From a virus, in IMG/VR virus record IMGVR_UViG_3300047476_000944, positions 1-48,571 of that record: a DNA stretch of 48,571 nt; one strand, written 5' to 3'. Positions 31,856 to 37,750 of this stretch are shown here, piece by piece (the stretch's first letter is position 1; every line of letters begins with the position of its first letter). Made by a program: the position numbers and the translations under genes. A model generated the notes under the pieces. That model was not told where the DNA came from and did no database searches. It was given only the letters and a program-made list of their open reading frames with translations.

Positions 31856-32879
31856 GGTGCCCACCAAACATATAACGCATTCCGTTCAGGATTTTTGCTC
31901 CGAACGATCCGAGATTGCGTGAGTTAAATCTTTCAAATAAGGCAGCAGTAATAACAGGAGCGGGAACCCCCAAGTCCACAGCGGCAGAAACAGTCCAACG
32001 ACCCTCACCGCTGTCGGATACGCCCCCAGAGAACTGTTTAAGCTCACCATCCCTGCGTAACACATCAGCAGTAAGATCGAGTAACCAAGACCCAACAACG
32101 CTACCACGACGCCATAACTCAGCCACTTCAGCAACATCAACATCATAACAATAACTCTCTGGGTCTGCCATAGGGGCAACCTCTGCATCTCCTTCTCTGA
32201 CATATTTGGCACCTGCGTTTGCATTCTTGATGATATTAAATCCTTCAGCATATGCTTGCATAATGCCATATTCAATACCATTATGGACCATCTTCACAAA
32301 ATGTCCTGCACCTGGACCACCACAATGCAACCAACCAAACTCAGCGGAAGTTACATCCGAGTCAAACTGAGTCCTCGGGGCAGCGTTGATTCCTGGAGCG
32401 AGGGCATCAAAAATCTTTGCACAAGTGGCGACTGCAGTATTTCCGCCACCAACCATAAGACAGTATCCACGATCCAAACCGTAGACACCACCGCTAGTAC
32501 CGCAATCAATATATTCGATACCAAGTTTTGCCAATCGTTCTGCTCTTTTCCGACTGTCTTTAAAATTGCTATTGCCATGATCAATAATAATATCTCCTTC
32601 ACCACAATATCGTAGTAACTCATTGATTGTTTCCTCCACTGTTTCTGCTGGCACAACCATTTGAAAAATTCCTGGTTGCTTCCTACCATTTTTATTTTGC
32701 TTAACTACTTTAACAAGATTTTCAATAGTAGTTGCAATTCCATCCACATATCCCTTTTCAAATGCTTCGTTTGCTTTTGCATAATTCCTCCGATAACCCC
32801 ATACTTCAATACCAGCTTTCATCATACGGCGAGACATTCCCTCGCCCATTCTTCCAAGACCAATTAATCCTACTTTCAT
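31845..32879 (-). CDS. gnd: 6-phosphogluconate dehydrogenase, short form
   Basis: A 344-aa oxidative pentose-phosphate enzyme that decarboxylates 6-phosphogluconate to ribulose-5-phosphate and makes NAD(P)H. GLIGLGRMGEGM binds cofactor; IDCGTSGGVYGLDRG and HCGGPGAGHFVKMVHNGIEYG hold substrate and catalytic Lys/His residues. It is the short bacterial form (about 300-350 aa), not the ~470-aa form. AGGAGTTGT precedes the start. In cyanophages it is thought to redirect carbon to nucleotides and reductant for the phage ribonucleotide reductase, also encoded here. Confidence 0.93.
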   Translation of the reverse strand: MKVGLIGLGRMGEGMSRRMMKAGIEVWGYRRNYAKANEAFEKGYVDGIATTIENLVKVVKQNKNGRKQPGIFQMVVPAETVEETINELLRYCGEGDIIIDHGNSNFKDSRKRAERLAKLGIEYIDCGTSGGVYGLDRGYCLMVGGGNTAVATCAKIFDALAPGINAAPRTQFDSDVTSAEFGWLHCGGPGAGHFVKMVHNGIEYGIMQAYAEGFNIIKNANAGAKYVREGDAEVAPMADPESYCYDVDVAEVAELWRRGSVVGSWLLDLTADVLRRDGELKQFSGGVSDSGEGRWTVSAAVDLGVPAPVITAALFERFNSRNLGSFGAKILNGMRYMFGGHHVR

Positions 32880-32971
32880 ACAACTCCTGGATATGCGTGT
32901 GTAAGTCCCCAATAAATGAATAATATAATAGAACCAAAAAGTAAAAATGAAGATATAAAAAGATTACTCAT
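32876..32971 (-). CDS. Small membrane protein, 31 aa
   Basis: A 31-aa ORF, almost entirely one hydrophobic helix (LFISSFLLFGSIILFIYWGL) with a short polar end. Its stop overlaps the gnd ATG (ATGA), and it carries the gnd ribosome binding site in its 3' end. Function unknown. Confidence 0.55.
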   Translation of the reverse strand: MSNLFISSFLLFGSIILFIYWGLTHAYPGVV

Positions 32972-33077
32972 CGTCTTCATCCTCATAAGTTGAAGGTTCT
33001 TCAAATAGTTCGTCTATCTTCTGCTGCAAAACTCTCCTTTGGAGTTCTTGTAAATCTTTTTCTGTAATTATTCCCAT
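32964..33077 (-). CDS. Hypothetical acidic helical protein, 37 aa
   Basis: A 37-aa ORF (GIITEKDLQELQRRVLQQKIDELFEE then a Glu/Asp tail). It overlaps the upstream stop by one base (TAATG) and the downstream 31-aa ORF by 8 nt. Likely a short coiled coil; function unknown. Confidence 0.6.
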   Translation of the reverse strand: MGIITEKDLQELQRRVLQQKIDELFEEPSTYEDEDDE

Positions 33078-33283
33078 TAGTTTAAAGTAATTTTAAGAAA
33101 TGGAAGTAACGGGGGAATAACCCCAATCAACCTTAAAAGTCCCTCAGCAAATAAAGCAAGAACCACCCAACCGACGCACATACTAATGATAGAAGCATTA
33201 CGGTTGTGTCGTCGTATTGCTGCATCAATCATCTCCTGCACTTCTGTGCGAGTTACATAATCATCGTCAAATGGTTCCATCAT
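33077..33283 (-). CDS. Small membrane protein, 68 aa
   Basis: A 68-aa protein with a charged N-terminal half (DDDYVTRTEVQEMIDAAIRRHNR) and hydrophobic C-terminal segments (IISMCVGWVVLALFAEGLL, IGVIPPLLPFL). It is coupled to the 49-aa gene upstream (ATGA) and to the 37-aa gene downstream. Function unknown. Confidence 0.7.
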   Translation of the reverse strand: MMEPFDDDYVTRTEVQEMIDAAIRRHNRNASIISMCVGWVVLALFAEGLLRLIGVIPPLLPFLKITLN

Positions 33284-33429
33284 TTTTCATCTCCAAGAAA
33301 CTTTGCCAGAGGATCTCTTCTGGTTTTAACGATTTCTACTGCTCTTTTATAGAACATATTATCTGTGTTCCCAGAAGATTCAAAAGTCTCCTTGATCTTC
33401 ACCCAATTGTCATAGGTGTGCTGATCCAT
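33280..33429 (-). CDS. Hypothetical protein, 49 aa
   Basis: A 49-aa soluble, charged ORF (YDNWVKIKETFESSGNTDNMFYKRAVEIVKTRRDP). It is the first gene after a sigma70-type promoter at 33457-33484 and begins the gnd transcription unit. Not recognised. Confidence 0.65.
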   Translation of the reverse strand: MDQHTYDNWVKIKETFESSGNTDNMFYKRAVEIVKTRRDPLAKFLGDEK

Positions 33430-33456
33430 AGGGTTTTAAGTTGAATACTACTAGTT

Positions 33457-33484
33457 ATTCTAGTAAGTACTTTTACTATGTCAA
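33457..33484 (-). promoter_or_regulatory. Sigma70-type promoter of the gnd unit
   Basis: TTGACA (33484-33479), 16-nt spacer, TAGAAT (33462-33457). It would drive the 49-aa, 68-aa, 37-aa and 31-aa genes, gnd and the genes behind it. Confidence 0.65.
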
Positions 33485-33543
33485 GTTTGTGTTGATTTCA
33501 AGAAAGTGCTTAAGAGAATCTTAAATTTAGTAATATTTCTAAA

Positions 33544-33630
33544 CGGAGGAAAGGCGAGTCGAACGCCTAAGGGATTTAACACCTCAACGCTTTTCAAGAG
33601 CGGTTCCGTCACCAATCGGATTGTTCCTCC
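33544..33630 (-). tRNA. trnS-UGA: tRNA-Ser (UGA)
   Basis: A class II tRNA of about 87 nt with a long variable arm. Acceptor GGAGGAA/TTTCCTCC, anticodon loop CTTGAAA giving UGA, and T arm GGCGTTCGACTCGCC. No encoded CCA. Confidence 0.92.
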
Positions 33631-33640
33631 AATAAAGTCC

Positions 33641-33898
33641 TCAACGGACTTCAAAATCAAGTCTTCTTACTTTACGTTGACGACGTGATTCTTGCCACAT
33701 AATGTCTTCATTTGTAAGAACTCCAGACTTTGCTTTGTTATGATAAGAGTTTAGCATAACAATCTGAGATAAGTCAAGTGCTGATATTTTATCTCCACGT
33801 ATAGTTGCCATATTTTGACAACCACAAGATACAGTTCTAATGTGATGACCCTCTAACTCCTTACCACAGGAGCGACATCTAATTCTTAAATTTTCCAT
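33641..33898 (-). CDS. Zinc-ribbon protein, 85 aa
   Basis: An 85-aa basic protein with an N-terminal zinc ribbon: CRSCGK (first CxxC) and CGCQN (second pair), then a helical, Arg-rich end (WQESRRQRKVRRLDFEV). Such proteins often bind nucleic acid. It ends 10 nt upstream of tRNA-Ser. No specific family is recognised. Confidence 0.7.
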   Translation of the reverse strand: MENLRIRCRSCGKELEGHHIRTVSCGCQNMATIRGDKISALDLSQIVMLNSYHNKAKSGVLTNEDIMWQESRRQRKVRRLDFEVR

Positions 33899-33923
33899 AG
33901 TTAATTTATCAATTTATTATATA

Positions 33924-34487
33924 TTATTGAAGTGGTGCTTGTTGTGGAATTTGTTCCTGAGGTTGTTCTATAGCAACATCCTCTATTGCCATTTTTTGAT
34001 TTTTTTCTGTGATAGATCTCAGCATCCACACAAACTTACCATGTGATTCCATCAAATCTTGAAGAAGGTTTTCAGATGCATAAGATCTTTGGGATCCAGC
34101 AACCTCTGATGCTTCTGTCAATAGTTCTAAAAAGATAAGATTATCTGCTAGAAGTCTTTTAACCATATCATCAGATTTGGTGATTGGTTTACCTGGAAGA
34201 ATTTGTCTTTGTCCAAGTTCATCAACTTGAACAATATCGGAACCTTGTCCAACAGTAGAAACTTCCACAATTCTTGTGAGAGTTCCAACTGGTCGAACAT
34301 TCAAAAATCTCATATGTTCGGCAAGACGATCAATCTCTTCAAACATTGCTTCATATTGTTCACCAAATAATGTATGAAGTTGTTGAAAATCAGAACCGAC
34401 TACATTCCAATGAAAAACCCAAGTCTTATGAAATAATACAAAAAGATTTGAATGAATATCACTCAGCAACTTATATAAACCTTCCAT
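33924..34487 (-). CDS. Dps/ferritin-like protein
   Basis: A 187-aa protein whose first ~155 residues form a Dps-type four-helix bundle. The ferroxidase ligands H26, H38, D53 and E57 (WVFHWNVVG, QQLHTLF, EEIDRLAEHM) have the same spacing as E. coli Dps H51, H63, D78 and E82. Dps proteins oxidise and store iron and shield DNA from peroxide. The C-terminal Gln/Pro-rich tail is extra. A perfect TATAAATA late promoter lies 22 nt upstream, so it is made late; packaging or protection of replicating DNA is possible. Confidence 0.87.
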   Translation of the reverse strand: MEGLYKLLSDIHSNLFVLFHKTWVFHWNVVGSDFQQLHTLFGEQYEAMFEEIDRLAEHMRFLNVRPVGTLTRIVEVSTVGQGSDIVQVDELGQRQILPGKPITKSDDMVKRLLADNLIFLELLTEASEVAGSQRSYASENLLQDLMESHGKFVWMLRSITEKNQKMAIEDVAIEQPQEQIPQQAPLQ

Positions 34488-34508
34488 GTAACCAAATACT
34501 TTTTCAAG

Positions 34509-34516
34509 TATTTATA
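34509..34516 (-). promoter_or_regulatory. Late promoter for the Dps-like gene
   Basis: TATAAATA on the minus strand, exact late consensus, 22 nt upstream of the start at 34487 and directly behind tRNA-Val. Confidence 0.75.
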
Positions 34517-34519
34517 AAG

Positions 34520-34592
34520 TGGGAGCAGAGGGATTCGAACCCCCGACATTCTGCGTGTAAAGCAGACGCTGCTACCGCTGAGCTATGCTCCC
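34520..34592 (-). tRNA. trnV-UAC: tRNA-Val (UAC)
   Basis: A cloverleaf with acceptor GGGAGCA/TGCTCCC, T arm GGGGGTTCGAATCCCTC and anticodon loop TTTACAC, giving UAC. The 3' end lies only 4 nt from the late promoter for the Dps-like gene. Confidence 0.93.
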
Positions 34593-34600
34593 AATAAAAG

Positions 34601-34765
34601 TCAAGATTGACTCATCATGTATTCTACAGTATTTGCCACATCATTCATAGCATCACGAAGATTTTCTCTTTGCCCAGACTCTTGTTTAACGATTGGGCGA
34701 TGACCATCAACAAGAGTCCATCGCCACTGATTCATATCCTTACAAAACCATAGATTAATTTTCAT
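34601..34765 (-). CDS. Hypothetical protein, 54 aa
   Basis: A 54-aa soluble ORF (INLWFCKDMNQWRWTLVDGHRPIVK then a helical end). It overlaps the upstream gene by 11 nt and ends 9 nt before tRNA-Val. The Trp-rich beta start suggests a small folded domain. Not recognised. Confidence 0.65.
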   Translation of the reverse strand: MKINLWFCKDMNQWRWTLVDGHRPIVKQESGQRENLRDAMNDVANTVEYMMSQS

Positions 34766-34910
34766 GCTTTGTGTATTCTAGTTTGATCCAATTGATAAGA
34801 GCATTAATTTCCATTGTTTTCTCTTCATTAAGATCAAACTTTTTATTGAAAAGATAAAAATCAAGTGCTTCAATAGCAACTTCTCTATCACGTTGGGAAA
34901 TGAGCGACAT
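34755..34910 (-). CDS. Hypothetical protein, 51 aa
   Basis: A 51-aa helical protein (SLISQRDREVAIEALDFYLFNKKFDLNEE). AGGAGTTTT just upstream fixes the start at 34910; the longer frame to 34940 would begin in the promoter's -10 box. It begins a short unit with the 54-aa gene and tRNA-Val. Confidence 0.65.
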   Translation of the reverse strand: MSLISQRDREVAIEALDFYLFNKKFDLNEEKTMEINALINWIKLEYTKHEN

Positions 34911-34931
34911 AAAACTCCTAACTCGTAAACT

Positions 34932-34960
34932 ATAATACAATAAAAAGGGGGTTTTGTCAA
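34932..34960 (-). promoter_or_regulatory. Sigma70-type promoter inside porin terminator
   Basis: TTGACA (34960-34955), 17-nt spacer, TATTAT (34937-34932). The -35 box lies in the loop and stem of the porin terminator, and its T-run falls in the spacer. Confidence 0.7.
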
Positions 34961-34965
34961 CCCCC
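34942..34965 (-). terminator. Intrinsic terminator of the porin gene
   Basis: On the minus strand GGGGGTT pairs with AACCCCC (7-bp stem, 5-nt loop) and is followed by TTTTT. It lies 10 nt beyond the porin stop. Confidence 0.85.
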
Positions 34966-34975
34966 CATTAATCTA

Positions 34976-36445
34976 TCAGAAACGGAAAGTCGTCTGAATT
35001 ACACCACCCCAGTTAGAGGAGTTATCAGCAAGGCGCTGGTTATCACTTCCGTAGATAATAGCAGGAGTGACACTAATGTTATCAGACACTTGATACTTGT
35101 AGAAAATCTCAAGCATCGTTGCCTTTTCAAGATCTTCCCCAGTAGGTGCCTGTCCGATAGCAACGCCAGCAGAGTTACCATCAACAAACACATCATCCCA
35201 AGTCAAACCAGCAAACCAAGACTGACTGTCGGTAGCAGCACTAGTAGTACCACTCACAGTGTTCCAACCATAACCTGCAGAGACAGAAGGAACAATACCA
35301 GACTTCTTAGGTTGCCAGTATGCGTTCAGAGCATAACCGTTGGAAGTTTGACCAGGAACCAAAGTACCAGAGGAACCATTCAGACCGTTGTAAGTACGAA
35401 CACGGGTGCCTTCAGTACCATAACGATAACCAAATGCAGCACCCCAGTTAGTACCACGATAACCAATCTGTGCGAGAGTATTCAGAGCACCAGTCTCATC
35501 AAACTCACCCTTAGAACTATCTTGACCTGCTTGTGCAACGTAGTTTACACCAGCAACAAGACCTTTCTTACCATACTGAACACCGAAACCAGCACCAGTT
35601 GCCTTGTTATAAACACCAGGAGTACCAGCAACGGCAAAGAAGTCAAGAATACCAGACTTATAAGCAGAAGGCATCCAAGCAATCTCAGTGTTACGAACAA
35701 CAGCACCAGCAGTCAGAGTTGCTTTGTTATTGAAAGCAGGGAACTGATAATACAGGCGGTCGATAACTACGTTGTTACCAACTTCACTGGAAGTATTATC
35801 TGCTTTATCCAGTTTGAAAAGCGAAGAGCTGGAACCAAAAGGATCACTGCTAAAGTTAGCAGAACGCAGACGGGTCTTGAGAAGATCCTTACCAGTGAAT
35901 GAAGTGTCTAGGTTCAGACGCAGATCATAATTGAATGCTGCATGAGTTACATCACCACCTTTGGTCGTGTAATTATCCACATTACCAAGAACGAAAGATG
36001 CTTCACCGCGCAGTTTAGTGGTAGTGGAGAACTGGGTTGCTTCAAGTTGTCCAACCTGTGCTTCCAGTTTAGAAACACGTCCTTGAATTACTGTAAGTTC
36101 ATTGCGGAACTCATCGGCAAGACGCTTCAGTTCATCAGTTTGCTCGGTTACACGGTCAAGGCAAGCATTGAGAAGTGCTGCTGCCTCATATCGGGTCATT
36201 GCCTTACCACCACCATAGGTACCATTAGGATAACCAGCAACACAACCATAACGTTCTACAAGGTTGCTGAGTGCTTGATATGCCCAATCAGTAGGTTGCA
36301 CATCAGAAAGTTGATTAATACTTGTAACCTGCTCAGAAGAAGCGTATTGGTTGACTGCTGCCATATTAAGATCTGCGGCATTCGCAGCAACAGGAGCAAC
36401 CATTCCCAGAGCAACAGGTGCAAGCATCAGTTGTTTGAGTTTCAT
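34976..36445 (-). CDS. Cyanobacterial-type outer-membrane porin with SLH domain
   Basis: A 489-aa protein of the SomA/OprB-type porins that span the cyanobacterial outer membrane. Residues 1-23 are a signal peptide (cut near ANA). Residues 45-100 are an S-layer-homology domain (DVQPTDWAYQALSNLVERYG, MTRYEAAALLNACL) that ties the protein to the cell wall. Residues 100-137 form a coiled coil. The remainder is a Gly/aromatic beta barrel ending in IQTTFRF, with the terminal Phe used by the barrel-assembly machinery. It probably replaces or adds to host porins during infection, changing uptake or receptor exposure. Confidence 0.92.
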   Translation of the reverse strand: MKLKQLMLAPVALGMVAPVAANAADLNMAAVNQYASSEQVTSINQLSDVQPTDWAYQALSNLVERYGCVAGYPNGTYGGGKAMTRYEAAALLNACLDRVTEQTDELKRLADEFRNELTVIQGRVSKLEAQVGQLEATQFSTTTKLRGEASFVLGNVDNYTTKGGDVTHAAFNYDLRLNLDTSFTGKDLLKTRLRSANFSSDPFGSSSSLFKLDKADNTSSEVGNNVVIDRLYYQFPAFNNKATLTAGAVVRNTEIAWMPSAYKSGILDFFAVAGTPGVYNKATGAGFGVQYGKKGLVAGVNYVAQAGQDSSKGEFDETGALNTLAQIGYRGTNWGAAFGYRYGTEGTRVRTYNGLNGSSGTLVPGQTSNGYALNAYWQPKKSGIVPSVSAGYGWNTVSGTTSAATDSQSWFAGLTWDDVFVDGNSAGVAIGQAPTGEDLEKATMLEIFYKYQVSDNISVTPAIIYGSDNQRLADNSSNWGGVIQTTFRF

Positions 36446-36516
36446 AAAAATTTGTTTTTGTTCTATAGGACATAATGTGTGACTATGCGAGTAGTTGAGG
36501 CACTATCACTTCACGG

Positions 36517-36524
36517 TATTTATC
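36517..36524 (-). promoter_or_regulatory. Late promoter for the porin
   Basis: GATAAATA on the minus strand, 71 nt upstream of the porin start. Its first three bases (GAT) are the end of the early -10 box, as at psbA. Confidence 0.6.
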
Positions 36525-36550
36525 TTAACAGTTCCTTTGGGATCAGTCAA
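36522..36550 (-). promoter_or_regulatory. Sigma70-type promoter for the porin
   Basis: TTGACT (36550-36545), 17-nt spacer, TAAGAT (36527-36522), overlapping the late promoter at 36517-36524. Confidence 0.65.
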
Positions 36551-36576
36551 GCCTTTTCGGTTTTTACGGTTTTATA

Positions 36577-36648
36577 AGCGGAGTATCGGATTCGAACCGA
36601 CGACATCTAACTTGGAAGGATAGCGTTCTACCACTGAACTAACTCCGC
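36577..36648 (-). tRNA. trnG-UCC: tRNA-Gly (UCC)
   Basis: A cloverleaf with acceptor GCGGAGT/ACTCCGC, T arm TCGGTTCGAATCCGA and anticodon loop CTTCCAA, giving UCC. It is preceded by its own promoter-like sequence at 36698-36726. Confidence 0.93.
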
Positions 36649-36697
36649 AAAATGGGAGATTGCTCCCCCAACACATTTCCTTCACACGGATAGGAAA

Positions 36698-36726
36698 AGT
36701 ATAAGACATAATGAGTATTATGTCAA
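36698..36726 (-). promoter_or_regulatory. Sigma70-type promoter overlapping tRNA-Thr 3' end
   Basis: TTGACA (36726-36721), 17-nt spacer, TATACT (36703-36698). The first T of the -35 box is the discriminator base of tRNA-Thr. It would transcribe tRNA-Gly separately. Confidence 0.6.
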
Positions 36727-36797
36727 GCCCCCGATCTGATTTGAACAGACGACCAACGGTTTACAAAACCGTTGCTCTACCACTGAGCTACAAGGGC
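36726..36797 (-). tRNA. trnT-UGU: tRNA-Thr (UGU)
   Basis: A 72-nt cloverleaf with acceptor GCCCTTG/CGGGGGC (two G-U pairs), D arm GTAGCTCAGTGGTAGAGC, anticodon loop TTTGTAA giving UGU, and T arm GTCTGTTCAAATCAGAT. Confidence 0.88.
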
Positions 36798-36801
36798 GAA
36801 A

Positions 36802-36915
36802 GGTGATGAGTGCCCATCACCAGCGGAAGACACTCTCCGCAACGAGCGGGGGTGATCAAGTCCCCGACCTAAGAAAACTTAGGATTTAGTGAGTCGGATA
36901 TGATGATCCCGACTC
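36802..36915 (-). ncRNA. Five consecutive hairpins between tRNA-Asn and tRNA-Thr (candidate structured RNA)
   Basis: In 114 nt I count five perfect stems: 36891-36897/36909-36915 (GAGTCGG), 36868-36873/36878-36883 (CCTAAG, AAAA loop), 36847-36851/36862-36866 (CGGGG), 36823-36827/36836-36840 (GCGGA) and 36802-36808/36815-36821 (GGTGATG). There is no ORF. They lie in the tRNA array transcript. They may be a structured ncRNA, RNase processing guides, or remains of tRNAs; no known RNA family was recognised. Confidence 0.5.
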
Positions 36916-36949
36916 TTATGAAAGACCCAGACATTTCCAGACCTTCCAA

Positions 36950-37021
36950 CTCCACAACCTGGATTCGAACCAGGGACAAACGGTTTAACAGACCGCGACT
37001 CTACCGCTGAGCTATTGTGGA
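36950..37021 (-). tRNA. trnN-GUU: tRNA-Asn (GUU)
   Basis: A 72-nt cloverleaf with acceptor TCCACAA/TTGTGGA, anticodon loop CTGTTAA giving GUU, and T arm CCTGGTTCGAATCCAGG. Confidence 0.93.
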
Positions 37022-37197
37022 ATGGTGGTAGGAGGGATTTCTATGTGCGGACAGAATCACCTTTCACATCATCCAGTCTAAACCAGCGAGAGGTGTTGCA
37101 CTTCCTACATTTTGATGGAGTAAGTGTGATATACCTCATAAGGATATAACAGTGACTTACCCTCTATCATATTATATATGGAGATAAATTCTCCAAG
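37022..37197 (-). other. Non-coding spacer between tRNA-Arg and tRNA-Asn, structured
   Basis: This 176-nt gap has no ORF. GTAGGA (37103-37108) and TCCTAC (37028-37033), read on the minus strand, could close an 81-nt fold, about the length of a tRNA, but no T arm or anticodon arm is recognisable. A 5-bp hairpin GGAGA/TCTCC sits at 37180-37194. It may be a decayed tRNA or a precursor spacer. Confidence 0.4.
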
Positions 37198-37271
37198 CGT
37201 CTCAGGTTGGATTCGAACCAACGACTAACCGCTTAGAAGGCGGATACTCTTGTCCACTGAGTTACTGAGAC
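37198..37271 (-). tRNA. trnR-UCU: tRNA-Arg (UCU)
   Basis: A 74-nt cloverleaf with acceptor GTCTCAG/CTGAGAC, anticodon loop CTTCTAA giving UCU, and T arm GTTGGTTCGAATCCAAC. It reads AGA, a codon favoured by AT-rich phage genes. Confidence 0.93.
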
Positions 37272-37297
37272 ATTATGGAAGAATAAGATCTTCCAAG

Positions 37298-37369
37298 TAG
37301 GACTGGAGGGAATTGAACCCTCTTCACACCGTTATAAGCAGTGGGCCTTAACCAATAGGCGACAGTCCC
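37298..37369 (-). tRNA. trnI-UAU: tRNA-Ile (UAU)
   Basis: A 72-nt cloverleaf: acceptor GGGACTG/CAGTCCT (one terminal G-U), D arm GCCTATTGGTTAAGGC, anticodon stem CACTG/CGGTG with loop CTTATAA giving UAU, and T arm GAGGGTTCAATTCCCTC. It would read AUA directly. It is first in the array, 87 nt downstream of the -10 box of a strong promoter. Confidence 0.88.
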
Positions 37370-37455
37370 AGAAACCCTCCTGTTTGTGCATCGTTGAGAG
37401 GCATGGAGGGGGCGGGTCTTATGGAAGGGTTGGAACCTCGCCTGCCCATGAGAGT

Positions 37456-37484
37456 ATTATAAGGTACTAGACCCTATCCGTCAA
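37456..37484 (-). promoter_or_regulatory. Sigma70-type promoter of the tRNA array
   Basis: TTGACG (37484-37479), 17-nt spacer, perfect TATAAT (37461-37456). The -35 box overlaps the last codons of the 63-aa gene. It faces tRNA-Ile, -Arg, -Asn and -Thr. Confidence 0.8.
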
Positions 37485-37672
37485 GCCTTTGCTGCCTTAC
37501 GAGCGTTCTTCTCTTCAGTAATTTCTGTTCTACGAGTCTTGACGAGTTTAGAAAGTTCCTGAAGTGCTTTACGAGCTCTTGTACCTGCTGCACTATTTCC
37601 ACTCACAAACTTTTCATCTTCAGTTTGCCAAGCAGTTACTGCATCGGTGATTTGTTGTACTGTATTAGACAT
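37481..37672 (-). CDS. Small basic helical protein, 63 aa
   Basis: A 63-aa protein with a polar N-terminal helix (QQITDAVTAWQTEDEKF), a Gly/Ser turn and a long basic helix (RARKALQELSKLVKTRRTEITEEKNARKAAK). The Lys/Ala-rich tail resembles Hc1-type bacterial histone-like proteins, so DNA binding is plausible. It is common in this phage group as far as I recall, but this remains a tentative reading. Confidence 0.75.
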   Translation of the reverse strand: MSNTVQQITDAVTAWQTEDEKFVSGNSAAGTRARKALQELSKLVKTRRTEITEEKNARKAAKA

Positions 37673-37712
37673 AATGTTTTTCAGTAAATTTTACTTTTAT
37701 ATGTATACGAGA

Positions 37713-37736
37713 AAGGGAGAAACACAATTCTCCCTT
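37713..37736 (-). terminator. Hairpin after the tail-lysozyme gene
   Basis: AAGGGAGAA pairs with TTCTCCCTT (9-bp stem, 6-nt loop). The T-run after it on the minus strand is short, so termination may be partial. It lies 15 nt past the lysozyme stop. Confidence 0.55.
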
Positions 37737-37750
37737 ATTATTCTATTGTA

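Noticed and set aside
34346-34597. Plus-strand ORF ending in QRDSNPRHSACKAD
   Set aside because: It is the same artefact, crossing tRNA-Val and the antisense of the Dps-like gene.
35090-35902. 270-aa plus-strand ORF opposite the porin
   Set aside because: It is Ser/Thr-rich antisense translation of a well-supported porin gene, has no motif and no promoter.
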